From NCBI RefSeq assembly GCF_003865075.1, contig NZ_BHWB01000001.1:654225-718224 (forward strand): DNA of 64,000 bases. Direction: 5' to 3'. The stretch's first letter is position 1, and the number at the start of each line of letters is the position of its first letter. The notes beneath the pieces are model-generated. The model did not search any database. It was not told where the DNA came from and saw nothing but the letters and a program-made list of their open reading frames with translations. Shown here piece after piece: positions 17,076 to 26,065 of the stretch. The stretch is from Bacteroides faecalis. Lineage in GTDB: Bacteria; Bacteroidota; Bacteroidia; Bacteroidales; Bacteroidaceae. The translations under genes and the position numbers were made by a program.

Positions 17076-18506
17076 ATGATTTACAATATGTCTAAAGAAT
17101 TATTCTCTACTCTGCCTTATAAAGTGGCAGATATTACGCTTGCTGACTTTGGACGCAAGGAAATCGATTTGGCAGAAAAAGAAATGCCCGGCCTTATGGC
17201 TCTTCGCGAAAAGTATGGAGAATCCAAACCACTGAAAGGTGCCCGTATCATGGGGTCATTGCACATGACCATTCAAACGGCTGTTCTAATTGAAACGCTG
17301 GTTGCATTAGGAGCTGAAGTTCGTTGGTGCTCTTGTAATATATATTCTACACAGGATCATGCTGCGGCTGCAATTGCTGCTTCGGGAGTTGCTGTGTTCG
17401 CTTGGAAGGGTGAAACACTGGCTGAATATTGGTGGTGCACATTGCAAGCATTGAACTTTGCCGATGGTAAAGGACCGAATGTAATTGTGGATGATGGTGG
17501 CGATGCTACGATGATGATTCATGTAGGTTATGAAGCTGAAAACAACTCGGCTGTTTTGGATAAAGAAGTACATGCAGAAGATGAAATTGAGTTAAATGCC
17601 ATATTGAAGAAAGTGTTGGCTGAAGATAATACTCGTTGGCATCGTGTTGCTGCAGAAGTTCGTGGCGTTTCAGAAGAAACGACTACCGGAGTACATCGTC
17701 TTTATCAAATGCAGGAAGAAGGAAAACTTTTGTTCCCGGCTTTTAACGTGAACGATTCTGTAACGAAATCTAAGTTCGATAATTTGTATGGCTGCCGCGA
17801 ATCATTGGCAGATGGTATCAAGCGTGCTACAGATGTGATGATTGCTGGTAAGGTAGTTGTGGTGTGCGGATATGGTGATGTAGGAAAAGGATGTGCTCAT
17901 TCTATGCGTACTTACGGAGCACGTGTGTTAGTGACTGAGGTTGATCCAATCTGCGCTTTGCAGGCTGCTATGGAGGGCTTTGAAGTTGTAACAATGGAAG
18001 ATGCATGTACAGAAGGTAACATTTTCGTGACAACAACAGGAAATATTGATATTGTTTGTATCCATCATATGGAAAGAATGAAAGATCAAGCCATTGTTTG
18101 TAACATTGGACACTTCGATAACGAGATCCAGGTGGATGCTTTGAAACATTATCCCGGTATTAAGTGTGTCAATATCAAGCCACAGGTAGATCGCTATTAT
18201 TTTCCGGATGGACATAGCATTATTCTGTTGGCAGACGGTCGTTTGGTAAATCTGGGATGTGCTACCGGTCACCCGTCGTTTGTGATGAGTAACTCTTTCA
18301 CTAATCAGACTTTAGCTCAGATCGAACTGTTCAATAAGAAATATGATGTAAATGTTTATCGTTTGCCGAAGTATTTGGATGAAGAAGTGGCACGTTTGCA
18401 TCTTGAAAAGATTGGGGTGAAACTGACAAAACTCACTCCTGAGCAAGCTGCTTATATTGGTGTGTCGGTAGATGGGCCCTATAAGGCTGATCATTATAGA
18501 TATTAA
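17076..18506 (+). CDS. ahcY: S-adenosylhomocysteine hydrolase
   Basis: Cleaves S-adenosylhomocysteine to adenosine and homocysteine with NAD+ bound. All landmarks are present: [23 protein letters not shown] and [15 protein letters not shown] in the substrate domain, [13 protein letters not shown] as the NAD+-binding loop, and the C-terminal [14 protein letters not shown]...[10 protein letters not shown]...KADHYRY that closes the active site of the neighbouring subunit. The window start ATG 17076 gives 476 residues; ATG 17088 ([13 protein letters not shown]) fits the family better and may be the true start. Cytosolic, methyl cycle. Confidence 0.96.
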   Translation: MIYNMSKELFSTLPYKVADITLADFGRKEIDLAEKEMPGLMALREKYGESKPLKGARIMGSLHMTIQTAVLIETLVALGAEVRWCSCNIYSTQDHAAAAIAASGVAVFAWKGETLAEYWWCTLQALNFADGKGPNVIVDDGGDATMMIHVGYEAENNSAVLDKEVHAEDEIELNAILKKVLAEDNTRWHRVAAEVRGVSEETTTGVHRLYQMQEEGKLLFPAFNVNDSVTKSKFDNLYGCRESLADGIKRATDVMIAGKVVVVCGYGDVGKGCAHSMRTYGARVLVTEVDPICALQAAMEGFEVVTMEDACTEGNIFVTTTGNIDIVCIHHMERMKDQAIVCNIGHFDNEIQVDALKHYPGIKCVNIKPQVDRYYFPDGHSIILLADGRLVNLGCATGHPSFVMSNSFTNQTLAQIELFNKKYDVNVYRLPKYLDEEVARLHLEKIGVKLTKLTPEQAAYIGVSVDGPYKADHYRY

Positions 18507-18540
18507 TTTAGGAGCTAACTAAAAAAGGAGCCCTTTCAAT

Positions 18541-18570
18541 ACTCCTGCTACAATTATCTGTAGCAGGAAT
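18541..18570 (+). terminator. Hairpin after ahcY
   Basis: 12-bp stem 18541-18552 / 18559-18570 with loop ATTATC, but only a weak T run after it. Probable terminator between ahcY and yfhO. Confidence 0.6.
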
Positions 18571-18615
18571 TGAACTCTAAAACTTTTTAGTCAGTTTCAT
18601 TCATTATCCATTATT

Positions 18616-21117
18616 ATGAAGAAAATCCTTCCTGATTTGATTGCCATTCTGGCTTTCGTTATTCTTTCTTTTGCCTATTTTTTTCCAGCGGATATTGAGG
18701 GACGTATTCTCTTTCAAAATGATTCGGTTGCCGGAGTAGGTGGTGGGCAAGAAGCTACAGAGTATTTGCAACGTACCGGAGAACGTACTCGTTGGACAAA
18801 TTCTCTTTTTGGAGGTATGCCTACTTACCAGATGTCTCCGAGTTATGATTCAACCAAACCATTGAAGTGGGTGGAAGCGGTCTATCATTTGTATCTTCCG
18901 CCTTATGTAGTGCTGACATTTATTATGATGCTTGGCTTCTATATACTGCTCAGGGCATTTGGAATATCGGTTTGGTTGTCGGCTTTAGGAGGTGTTATCT
19001 GGGCTTTCTCGTCCTATTTCTTCATACTGATATCGGCAGGACATATTTGGAAATTTATAACTCTTGCATATATTCCGCCTACGATTGCCGGTATTGTGTT
19101 GGCGTATCGTAAGAAGTATTTGTTGGGAGGAATCATTACTGCCTTGTTTATTGCACTTCAGATACAGGCAAACCACATACAGATGAGTTACTACTTTATG
19201 TTTGTAATCCTGTTTTTTGTTGGAGCTTATTTCGAAGATGCATATAAGAAAAAAGAATTACCTCACTTTTTTAAAGCTAGCGCTGTATTGGTATTGGCAG
19301 CAGTGATAGGAGTCTGTGCAAATCTTTCAAATCTATATCATACGTATGAGTATAGTAAAGAAACAATGCGTGGTAAAAGTGAACTGAAGCATGAAGGGGC
19401 AGCCGCAGCAAACCAGACAAGTAGTGGTCTGAACCGCGATTATATAACTCAATGGAGTTATGGGATAGGTGAAACACTGACATTGCTGGTCCCGAATGTC
19501 AAAGGAGGTGCATCTGTTCCTTTGTCGCGGAATGAAACGGCAATGGAAAAGGCAGATCCGACATACAGCAGCATTTATTCTCAACTGACACAGTATTTCG
19601 GTGATCAGCCGATGACATCCGGTCCGGTTTACGTTGGAGCATTTGTACTGTTTCTGTTTATTCTGGGTTGCTTTATTGTGAAAGGACCTCTGAAGTGGGC
19701 ATTGCTGGGTGCGACTATTTTCTCAATTCTGCTTTCGTGGGGAAAGAATTTCATGGGACTGACGGACTTCTTTATAGACTATATGCCGATGTACAACAAG
19801 TTCCGTGCGGTTTCTTCTATTCTAGTGATTGCTGAGTTTACTATTCCATTGCTAGCTATTTTTGCATTGAAAGAGGTACTGACAAAACCGAATATTTTGA
19901 AATTGAAGAAGAACCGGACAGGATTAATTGTCAGCTTGGTCTTGACGGCGGGGGTTGCTTTAATTTTGGCAGTTGCACCTGGAATTTTCTTCTCCAATTA
20001 CATTCCGGCTCAGGAGATGGCTGCTTTGCAACAAGGGATTCCGGCTGAACATTTATCTCCGATTGTAGCTAATCTGGCTGAAATGCGAAAAGCATTAGTG
20101 ACTTCGGATGCATGGCGTAGTTTCTTTATCATAGTAGTAGGATGTGCGTTGTTATTCCTTTATTTGCAAGAGAAGTTAAGAGCTTCCTTGACGATAGCAG
20201 GTATTGCAATCCTTTGTCTGGTAGATATGTGGGGGGTGAATAAGCGTTATTTATATGATGAAGAGTTTATTCCCAAATCTCAAAAGACAGATGTATTCCG
20301 TAAAAGTCAGGCGGATGAAATAATTCTTCAGGATACTACTTTGAATTATCGTGTATTGAATTTTGCAACGGATACCTTTAATGAAAATAATACCTCTTAT
20401 TGGCATAAGAATGTAGGTGGATATCACGCTGCAAAATTGCGCCGTTATCAAGAAATGATCGAACATCATATTTCTCCGGAGATGCAACAAACCTATCAGG
20501 CGATAGCTGCGGCTGGCGGAGCTATGGATAGTGTGGATGCTTCTAAATTCCGGGTATTGAATATGCTGAATACGAAATATTTCATATTCCCGGCTGGACA
20601 GAAAGGCGAGACAGTACCTGTAGAGAATCCTTATGCCTATGGCAATGCTTGGTTTATAGATAAAGTTCAGTACGTTGATAATGCAAATGAAGAAATAGAT
20701 GCACTGAATGATATTTCCCCGATAGAAACTGCTGTGGTAGATGTCAAATTCAAGGAGAATCTGAGAGGAGTAACAGAGGCGTACAAAGACTCTTTGTCTG
20801 TGATTCGTCTGACAAGTTATGAACCGAATCGTTTAGTTTATGAAACTTCTTCTGCCAAAGATGGGGTAGTTGTCTTCTCAGAAATTTATTATCCGGGTTG
20901 GCAAGCAACTATTGACGGGCAGCCGGTAGATATAGCACGCGCTGATTATATTCTGCGTGCAATGAATGTTCCAGCCGGTAAACATACAATTGAAATGTGG
21001 TTTGATCCGCAGAGTTTACACTTGACAGAGAGTATTGCATATGCTGCAATGGCTCTGCTGTTGATTGGCGTAATGCTATTTGTGTGGTTGAAAAGAAAAC
21101 AATTAGCCAAAAAGTGA
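18616..21117 (+). CDS. YfhO-family membrane protein
   Basis: An 833-residue polytopic protein with about 12-14 membrane segments. The first extracytoplasmic loop holds RTRWTNSLFGGMPTYQMSP and the soluble C-terminal domain has YYPGWQATIDGQPV, both typical of YfhO proteins, which are GT-C-fold-like and linked to glycosylation of envelope polymers (lipoteichoic acid in Bacillus). The substrate in Bacteroides is unknown. Final segment near the C-terminus ends in KRKQLAKK. Monocistronic by context. Confidence 0.87.
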   Translation: MKKILPDLIAILAFVILSFAYFFPADIEGRILFQNDSVAGVGGGQEATEYLQRTGERTRWTNSLFGGMPTYQMSPSYDSTKPLKWVEAVYHLYLPPYVVLTFIMMLGFYILLRAFGISVWLSALGGVIWAFSSYFFILISAGHIWKFITLAYIPPTIAGIVLAYRKKYLLGGIITALFIALQIQANHIQMSYYFMFVILFFVGAYFEDAYKKKELPHFFKASAVLVLAAVIGVCANLSNLYHTYEYSKETMRGKSELKHEGAAAANQTSSGLNRDYITQWSYGIGETLTLLVPNVKGGASVPLSRNETAMEKADPTYSSIYSQLTQYFGDQPMTSGPVYVGAFVLFLFILGCFIVKGPLKWALLGATIFSILLSWGKNFMGLTDFFIDYMPMYNKFRAVSSILVIAEFTIPLLAIFALKEVLTKPNILKLKKNRTGLIVSLVLTAGVALILAVAPGIFFSNYIPAQEMAALQQGIPAEHLSPIVANLAEMRKALVTSDAWRSFFIIVVGCALLFLYLQEKLRASLTIAGIAILCLVDMWGVNKRYLYDEEFIPKSQKTDVFRKSQADEIILQDTTLNYRVLNFATDTFNENNTSYWHKNVGGYHAAKLRRYQEMIEHHISPEMQQTYQAIAAAGGAMDSVDASKFRVLNMLNTKYFIFPAGQKGETVPVENPYAYGNAWFIDKVQYVDNANEEIDALNDISPIETAVVDVKFKENLRGVTEAYKDSLSVIRLTSYEPNRLVYETSSAKDGVVVFSEIYYPGWQATIDGQPVDIARADYILRAMNVPAGKHTIEMWFDPQSLHLTESIAYAAMALLLIGVMLFVWLKRKQLAKK

Positions 21118-21165
21118 ATGAAATGCAGAAGGAAGATTCTTATGTCATAATAAGAACTTTTTTCT

Positions 21166-21173
21166 TATCTTTG
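21166..21173 (+). promoter_or_regulatory. Possible -7 box before the repeat arrays
   Basis: A TATCTTTG word, about 80 bp before the phased repeats, with no gene downstream on the plus strand until the IS element. It may drive a non-coding transcript through the arrays. Confidence 0.35.
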
Positions 21174-21252
21174 TACTGCATGAATTCCTTTTAATCGGAA
21201 GGTAACTTATTCTTTCGAGAACTAAAATGTGTTTTTGTAGGAAAGGAGCTAT

Positions 21253-21439
21253 AACCGCAAGTCCTGATTATGAAACCGGAACCTTTGATTATATAATCGA
21301 AAGTTTCAGTTATATAACCGGAGCTTGCGGTTATAGTTTTGTATAAAGAAAAAGAAAGTTATCACTTAGTAGAGAGTAAGTTGTCTCTTGATAAAGAGTA
21401 AGCTTGCTATTAATAAAAGGCAAGTTTTATGTTAATGGT
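21253..21439. repeat. Two phased arrays of imperfect 21- and 22-bp repeats
   Basis: Array 1 has units starting AACCG/AATCG at 21253, 21274, 21295 and 21316, exactly 21 bp apart, with TGATTATAT-like ends; its edges also form an inverted repeat (CTATAACCGCAAG 21249-21261 with CTTGCGGTTATAG 21324-21336). Array 2 has units starting GAGTAAG or AGGCAAG at 21374, 21396 and 21418, exactly 22 bp apart. The whole 21118-21564 interval has no gene. Confidence 0.65.
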
Positions 21440-21464
21440 CAACAGCCTATTTATTAATGAAATC

Positions 21465-21502
21465 AAAAAAACGGCTCCCTTCCTCACGAAGAGAGCCGTT
21501 TT
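21465..21502 (-). terminator. Terminator of the DUF4890-like gene
   Basis: Stem 21468-21477 (AAAACGGCTC) with 21493-21502 (GAGCCGTTTT); read on the minus strand it ends in a T run. It ends the gene at 21565. Confidence 0.8.
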
Positions 21503-21564
21503 GCATTCACTAAAAAATTATGAAAACAAACACTGTTTTTACTTATTTATTTATTGAGTGTGGA

Positions 21565-22161
21565 TTATATGTCATTTTGATTTTGTTCCCTTCTTGGACG
21601 ATTATCATTTGATTTTCTCATTTGAGCCGCTTTGGCGCGATTAGCTTCTTGTTCTGCTTTCCACTTCTCATATTGTTCGGTGGTCAGAATCTTCTTTATT
21701 TTTTTATCTTTAGCTTCTGCTGCTTTTTTTAGAGCTTCTGCAGAATCATTATCTAACTGCATTTTTGGTCTTTCTCCCATTCTACCGGGGAATCCACCTT
21801 CTCTTGTCATCGGAGGCTCACCGCCGCCCATTGCCATGGGAGGACGTCCTTCTCCCATTCCAAATCCTCCTCTCATAAATGAACCTTGGTTTTCTGCATT
21901 TTGCATTAAATTGAAGCGTTTCTTTTGTTCCTTTAGATTAAGTTTGTAAATCTTGTTGTATTGTTTTTCAGTTAGTTGCAATGACCTCTGCATTTGTTCA
22001 GTCATTCGTGTTGCTATCTTTTCCGGATTAGGCACTTCATGGGGAAGACGTTTTTCCTGTTGTTGTTTGGCTTGAGATTCGGGTGTTTCTTGTGCGGTAG
22101 CAAGACCGGCAAAGGTCATAAAGCATATCATGGCTCCGACAAGTTTCATACTATTTTTCAT
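21565..22161 (-). CDS. Exported DUF4890-like protein, Met/Gly-rich
   Basis: Start at ATG 22161, directly before a signal peptide (MKNSMKLVGAMICFMTFAGL ATA-QE); the longer frame from 22206 adds 15 unlikely residues. The mature protein has two copies of a helical LTEKQYNKIYKLNLK / LTTEQYEKWKAEQ motif, as in periplasmic Spy/CpxP-like proteins and the Bacteroides DUF4890 family, separated by a Gly/Met/Pro-rich linker (RGGFGMGEGRPPMAMGGGEP). Possibly a chaperone or metal/stress-related protein of the periplasm. Highly charged tail. Confidence 0.75.
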   Translation of the reverse strand: MKNSMKLVGAMICFMTFAGLATAQETPESQAKQQQEKRLPHEVPNPEKIATRMTEQMQRSLQLTEKQYNKIYKLNLKEQKKRFNLMQNAENQGSFMRGGFGMGEGRPPMAMGGGEPPMTREGGFPGRMGERPKMQLDNDSAEALKKAAEAKDKKIKKILTTEQYEKWKAEQEANRAKAAQMRKSNDNRPRREQNQNDI

Positions 22162-22386
22162 ATCTGTTATCTTTTTAATTGATTTTATTGACTCAAAGTT
22201 AAGCAAATATAGGAACTGAAAAAAACAAAATCGACCAGAGACGAGGTTTTGTCTATCAAAGGTTATAGAAATGATTTATTCAAACTATCTTCATTAATCT
22301 AATTAATGCTTTACTTTTACAGGTTTTACCGTCAAAATGATATAAGAAAATATTTACTCCCTGTTTAAAAATGATTAAAATAAAAT

Positions 22387-23218
22387 CTTAAGAAGGTTTC
22401 CGTGCCCGCGCCTAAAGATTGCTTTATTTGAAGTGACCAAACTTTAATAAAGATGTATCAGACAGATTTAACGGAAACCGAGTAGCAATATATAACAAAA
22501 GTGTTGAACCTGCAAGAAAAGAAGCGAAAATATGATTTGCGTATTGTATTGAATGCCATACTCTATTTAGTAAAAACGGGTTGTCAATGGCGTATGTTTC
22601 CTCGCGAGTTTCCTAAATGGGAATCCGTCTACTACTATTATAGGAAATGGGCTTCTCTTGAAGTTTTTGATTATCTTCTTGAAAGGTTATGTGGTCATGT
22701 ACGGGTAGGACGGAATCAGAGTATAGAGCCTAGTGTTGCTATAATAGATAATCAGAGTGTTAAATGGGGAAATAACCGTTCCTTAAATGGAATTGATGGC
22801 GATAAAAAGGTGAAAGGTATCAAATGTCATGTGATTGTGGATAAGAATGGCTTCCTCATAGCAGTGATGGTTACAATAGCCAATATTCATGACAGCAAGG
22901 CTGCATATTTACTAATGAGAGTCTTAAAAGACCTTTTGGGAATAAAAGTCATATTGGCAGACGGAGGATATAGAGGAGAACTTATTAAAAACGTCAAGGA
23001 AAAATTCAGTTATGTGATTCAGGTTGTGATTAGCACATGCAAAGAACAAGGGTTCAAACCTATCCACAAAAGGTGGATCATCGAAAGAACTTTCTCATGG
23101 ATGGAGAATGACAGAAGACTCTGCCGAAACTATAAACTTACATTCGAAGCGGCAGAGGAAATGGTTAAAATATCAGCTATAAATTATTATTGAAGAAAAT
23201 TTAAACAAGCTCTTAAGG
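22387..23218 (+). mobile_element. IS5-family insertion sequence (approximate ends)
   Basis: About 830 bp, bounded by imperfect inverted ends (CTTAAGAAGGTTT at the left, TCTTAAG read outwards at the right). Target duplication was not resolved, so the ends are approximate. It holds one transposase gene carrying a nonsense codon. Confidence 0.6.
22453..23193 (+). pseudogene. IS5-family transposase with amber codon
   Basis: From ATG 22453 the frame reads MYQTDLTETE, then TAG at 22483-22485, then QYITKVLNLQEKKRKYDLR. Relatives have tryptophan here (SQWQ/EWQ), so TGG became TAG. The rest is full length with the DDE residues: IIDNQSVK, LADGGYRGE and IERTFSWMEN, plus the TGCQWRMFPREFP helical motif. 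A GTG at 22501 could restart translation after the stop with loss of only 16 residues, so activity is not excluded. Confidence 0.8.
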
Positions 23219-23346
23219 ACTTCTTGATACATATATGATCCCAACTGCTTCTTAGATATATCCTAAGTAAGAAACAGTTGAGATGATCATCTTATAATAT
23301 AGTATATTAGAATAAGATTTCAGGTGTAACTAGCTTTAGTAGAAAA

Positions 23347-24000
23347 TTACTCTTTCTCTCCATAAGCTAAGTCACCTGCATCTCCCAATCCGGGCACAAT
23401 ATAAGAATGCTCGTTGATTTCCGGATCAATGGCTGCGCACCAGATTGTTGTCTTATCTTCCGGAAATACATTCTTTATATGCTCAATAGCTTGTTGGCTG
23501 GCAATAATAGAAGCAATGTGAATTTCTGAAGGATGACCTTTGGTCAGCATAGCCTGATAACTTAACTCCATGCTACTACCTGTTGCTAACATTGGGTCGG
23601 TGATTATCAATGTTTTTTCGTCAATACGTGGAGAAGCTATATATTCAATATGTATATCAAATTTTAGCTTGTCTTTATATTTTCTATATGCAGAAACGAA
23701 AGCATTTTCCGCTTGATCGAAGTAGCTTAGGAAGCCTTGATGAAAAGGTAATCCGGCACGAAGAATAGTACTGATAACTAGTTTATTATCCGGGGTACTG
23801 ACCGGAGAAATCCCTAAAGGAGTCTGTATGTTTTTTACTGAATATTGTAACTTCTTGCTTATTTCGTAAGCCATAATTTCTCCAATTCGCTCGATATTGC
23901 GGCGAAAGCGCAAACGGTCATTCTGAACTCCTACATTTCTTATTTCAGCAACATACTGGTTTAGAATGGAATTTGTCTGGCTAAAATCAATTACTTTCAT
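23347..24000 (-). CDS. upp: Uracil phosphoribosyltransferase
   Basis: Makes UMP from uracil and PRPP (pyrimidine salvage, cytosol). At 217 residues the length is right. The PRPP loop reads LIITDPMLATGSSME and the uracil-binding C-terminus IVPGLGDAGDLAYGE. The N-terminal ILRAGLPFHQGFL region is also intact. Transcribed away from pckA, with about 280 bp between them. Confidence 0.95.
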   Translation of the reverse strand: MKVIDFSQTNSILNQYVAEIRNVGVQNDRLRFRRNIERIGEIMAYEISKKLQYSVKNIQTPLGISPVSTPDNKLVISTILRAGLPFHQGFLSYFDQAENAFVSAYRKYKDKLKFDIHIEYIASPRIDEKTLIITDPMLATGSSMELSYQAMLTKGHPSEIHIASIIASQQAIEHIKNVFPEDKTTIWCAAIDPEINEHSYIVPGLGDAGDLAYGEKE

Positions 24001-24180
24001 ATTATATTTTAATCGTTATTTAATCTTATTTTCATCATATTGATAACATACTGCCTTGCAAAGTAAATGATAATCTTTCAAATTGCAATATTCAGTTTGC
24101 AGATATTGTTAGGAATTTATAAAAGAGATTCTATTAGGGAAAAATTTCTCTAATAGCTTCTTGCTTTTCAAAGAAAGTAT

Positions 24181-24188
24181 TACTTTTG
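24181..24188 (+). promoter_or_regulatory. -7 box for pckA
   Basis: TACTTTTG about 95 bp before the pckA start; the -33 element is unclear. A short GGAG...CTCC hairpin (24205-24221) lies in the leader. Confidence 0.45.
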
Positions 24189-24283
24189 TCCTCGGATTAC
24201 AAAGGAGTACCCAAGACTCCTCCATGTTAAGGTAAAAAAAGAGATAATAAACGAAATACCAATTTAATTTAATTCAAAAGAAA

Positions 24284-25891
24284 ATGGCAAATTTAGATTT
24301 GAGCAAGTACGGAATTACAGGTGTAACTGAAATCCTGCACAACCCGTCTTATGATGTTTTGTTCGCTGAAGAAACAAAACCGGGTCTTGAAGGCTTTGAA
24401 AAAGGTCAAGTAACTGAATTAGGTGCTGTTAATGTGATGACAGGTATCTATACCGGTCGTTCTCCTAAAGATAAATTCTTCGTTAAGAATGAAGCTTCTA
24501 CTGATTCTGTATGGTGGACTTCTGACGAATATAAAAACGACAATAAACCTTGTACTGAAGAAGCTTGGGCTGATCTTAAAGCAAAAGCTGTAAATCAATT
24601 GTCTGGCAAACGTTTGTTTGTTGTTGATACTTTCTGTGGTGCTAACGAAGCTACTCGTATGAAAGTACGTTTCATCATGGAAGTGGCTTGGCAGGCTCAC
24701 TTCGTAACTAACATGTTCATCCGCCCGACTGCTGAAGAACTTGCTAACTACGGAGAACCTGATTTTGTATGTTTCAACGCTTCTAAAGCTAAAGTTGATA
24801 ACTACAAAGAACTTGGCTTGAACTCTGAGACTGCTACAGTTTTCAACTTGAAAACTAAAGAACAAGTTATCTTGAATACTTGGTACGGTGGTGAAATGAA
24901 GAAAGGTATGTTCTCTATTATGAACTACATGAATCCGCTTCGTGGTATTGCTTCTATGCACTGCTCTGCTAACACAGATATGGAAGGAACTAGCTCAGCT
25001 ATCTTCTTCGGTTTGTCTGGAACAGGTAAGACTACATTGTCTACTGACCCGAAACGTAAATTGATCGGTGATGACGAACACGGATGGGATAACGAAGGTG
25101 TATTCAACTATGAAGGTGGTTGTTATGCTAAAGTTATCAACTTGGACAAAGAAAGTGAACCGGATATCTACAATGCTATCAAACGTGACGCTTTGCTTGA
25201 AAACGTAACTGTTGCTGCTGATGGCAAGATCGACTTCACAGATAAGAGTGTAACTGAAAACACTCGTGTTTCTTATCCTATCTACCACATCGAAAACATC
25301 GTTAAACCGGTGTCTAAAGGTCCTCACGCTAAACAAGTTATTTTCTTGTCAGCTGATGCATTCGGTGTATTGCCTCCAGTATCTATCCTGAATCCTGAAC
25401 AAGCTCAATACTACTTCTTATCTGGATTTACTGCTAAATTGGCTGGTACAGAACGTGGTATCACTGAACCGACTCCTACATTCTCTGCTTGTTTTGGTGC
25501 CGCTTTCTTGTCATTGCACCCAACTAAATATGCAGAAGAATTGGTTAAGAAGATGGAAATGACTGGTGCTAAGGCTTACTTGGTAAACACTGGTTGGAAT
25601 GGTTCTGGCAAACGTATTTCTATCAAAGATACTCGTGGTATCATCGACGCTATCCTTGATGGTTCTATCGACAAGGCTCCTACTAAGGTGATTCCTTTCT
25701 TCGACTTCGTTGTTCCTACAGAACTTCCGGGTGTTGATCCGAAAATCCTTGATCCACGTGACACTTACGAATGTGCTTGTCAATGGGAAGAAAAAGCAAA
25801 AGACTTGGCTGGACGTTTCATTAAGAACTTCGCTAAGTTTACAGGTAACGAAGCTGGTAAAGCTTTGGTTGCTGCTGGTCCGAAACTCTAA
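24284..25891 (+). CDS. pckA: Phosphoenolpyruvate carboxykinase (ATP)
   Basis: Interconverts oxaloacetate and PEP with ATP/ADP. In Bacteroides it also works in the CO2-fixing direction on the way to succinate. The 535-residue protein has [15 protein letters not shown], the kinase-1a loop [13 protein letters not shown], metal site [10 protein letters not shown] and the GCYAK motif. Codon use is strongly biased (AAC, GCT, CGT), as expected for a highly expressed gene. Monocistronic, with a long leader and a strong terminator. Confidence 0.97.
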   Translation: MANLDLSKYGITGVTEILHNPSYDVLFAEETKPGLEGFEKGQVTELGAVNVMTGIYTGRSPKDKFFVKNEASTDSVWWTSDEYKNDNKPCTEEAWADLKAKAVNQLSGKRLFVVDTFCGANEATRMKVRFIMEVAWQAHFVTNMFIRPTAEELANYGEPDFVCFNASKAKVDNYKELGLNSETATVFNLKTKEQVILNTWYGGEMKKGMFSIMNYMNPLRGIASMHCSANTDMEGTSSAIFFGLSGTGKTTLSTDPKRKLIGDDEHGWDNEGVFNYEGGCYAKVINLDKESEPDIYNAIKRDALLENVTVAADGKIDFTDKSVTENTRVSYPIYHIENIVKPVSKGPHAKQVIFLSADAFGVLPPVSILNPEQAQYYFLSGFTAKLAGTERGITEPTPTFSACFGAAFLSLHPTKYAEELVKKMEMTGAKAYLVNTGWNGSGKRISIKDTRGIIDAILDGSIDKAPTKVIPFFDFVVPTELPGVDPKILDPRDTYECACQWEEKAKDLAGRFIKNFAKFTGNEAGKALVAAGPKL

Positions 25892-25912
25892 TTTATTAGA
25901 TTCAGATATGAG

Positions 25913-25942
25913 AAGGCGGTTCCGAAAGGAACCGCCTTTTTC
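25913..25942 (+). terminator. Terminator of pckA
   Basis: 11-bp perfect stem (AAGGCGGTTCC / GGAACCGCCTT) with GAAA loop followed by a T run. Confidence 0.92.
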
Positions 25943-26001
25943 TGTATTGATAACTCTCATTTCTGTGAGTAAACTCCGTAGATAAGGAATGAAAGTAATA
26001 A

Positions 26002-26033
26002 CTTGTAAATATGTCGGTTATGTTGTATCTTTG
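26002..26033 (+). promoter_or_regulatory. Promoter of glaB
   Basis: CTTG at 26002-26005, 20-bp spacer, then TATCTTTG at 26026-26033. The start codon at 26066 leaves a leader of about 25 nt. Confidence 0.65.
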
Positions 26034-26065
26034 TGTAGACATGATATAAACCAAATTACCATAAT

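Noticed and set aside
21253..21439. Phased repeats as a CRISPR array
   Set aside because: Units are only 21-22 bp including any spacer, so there are no repeat/spacer blocks, and no cas genes are present.
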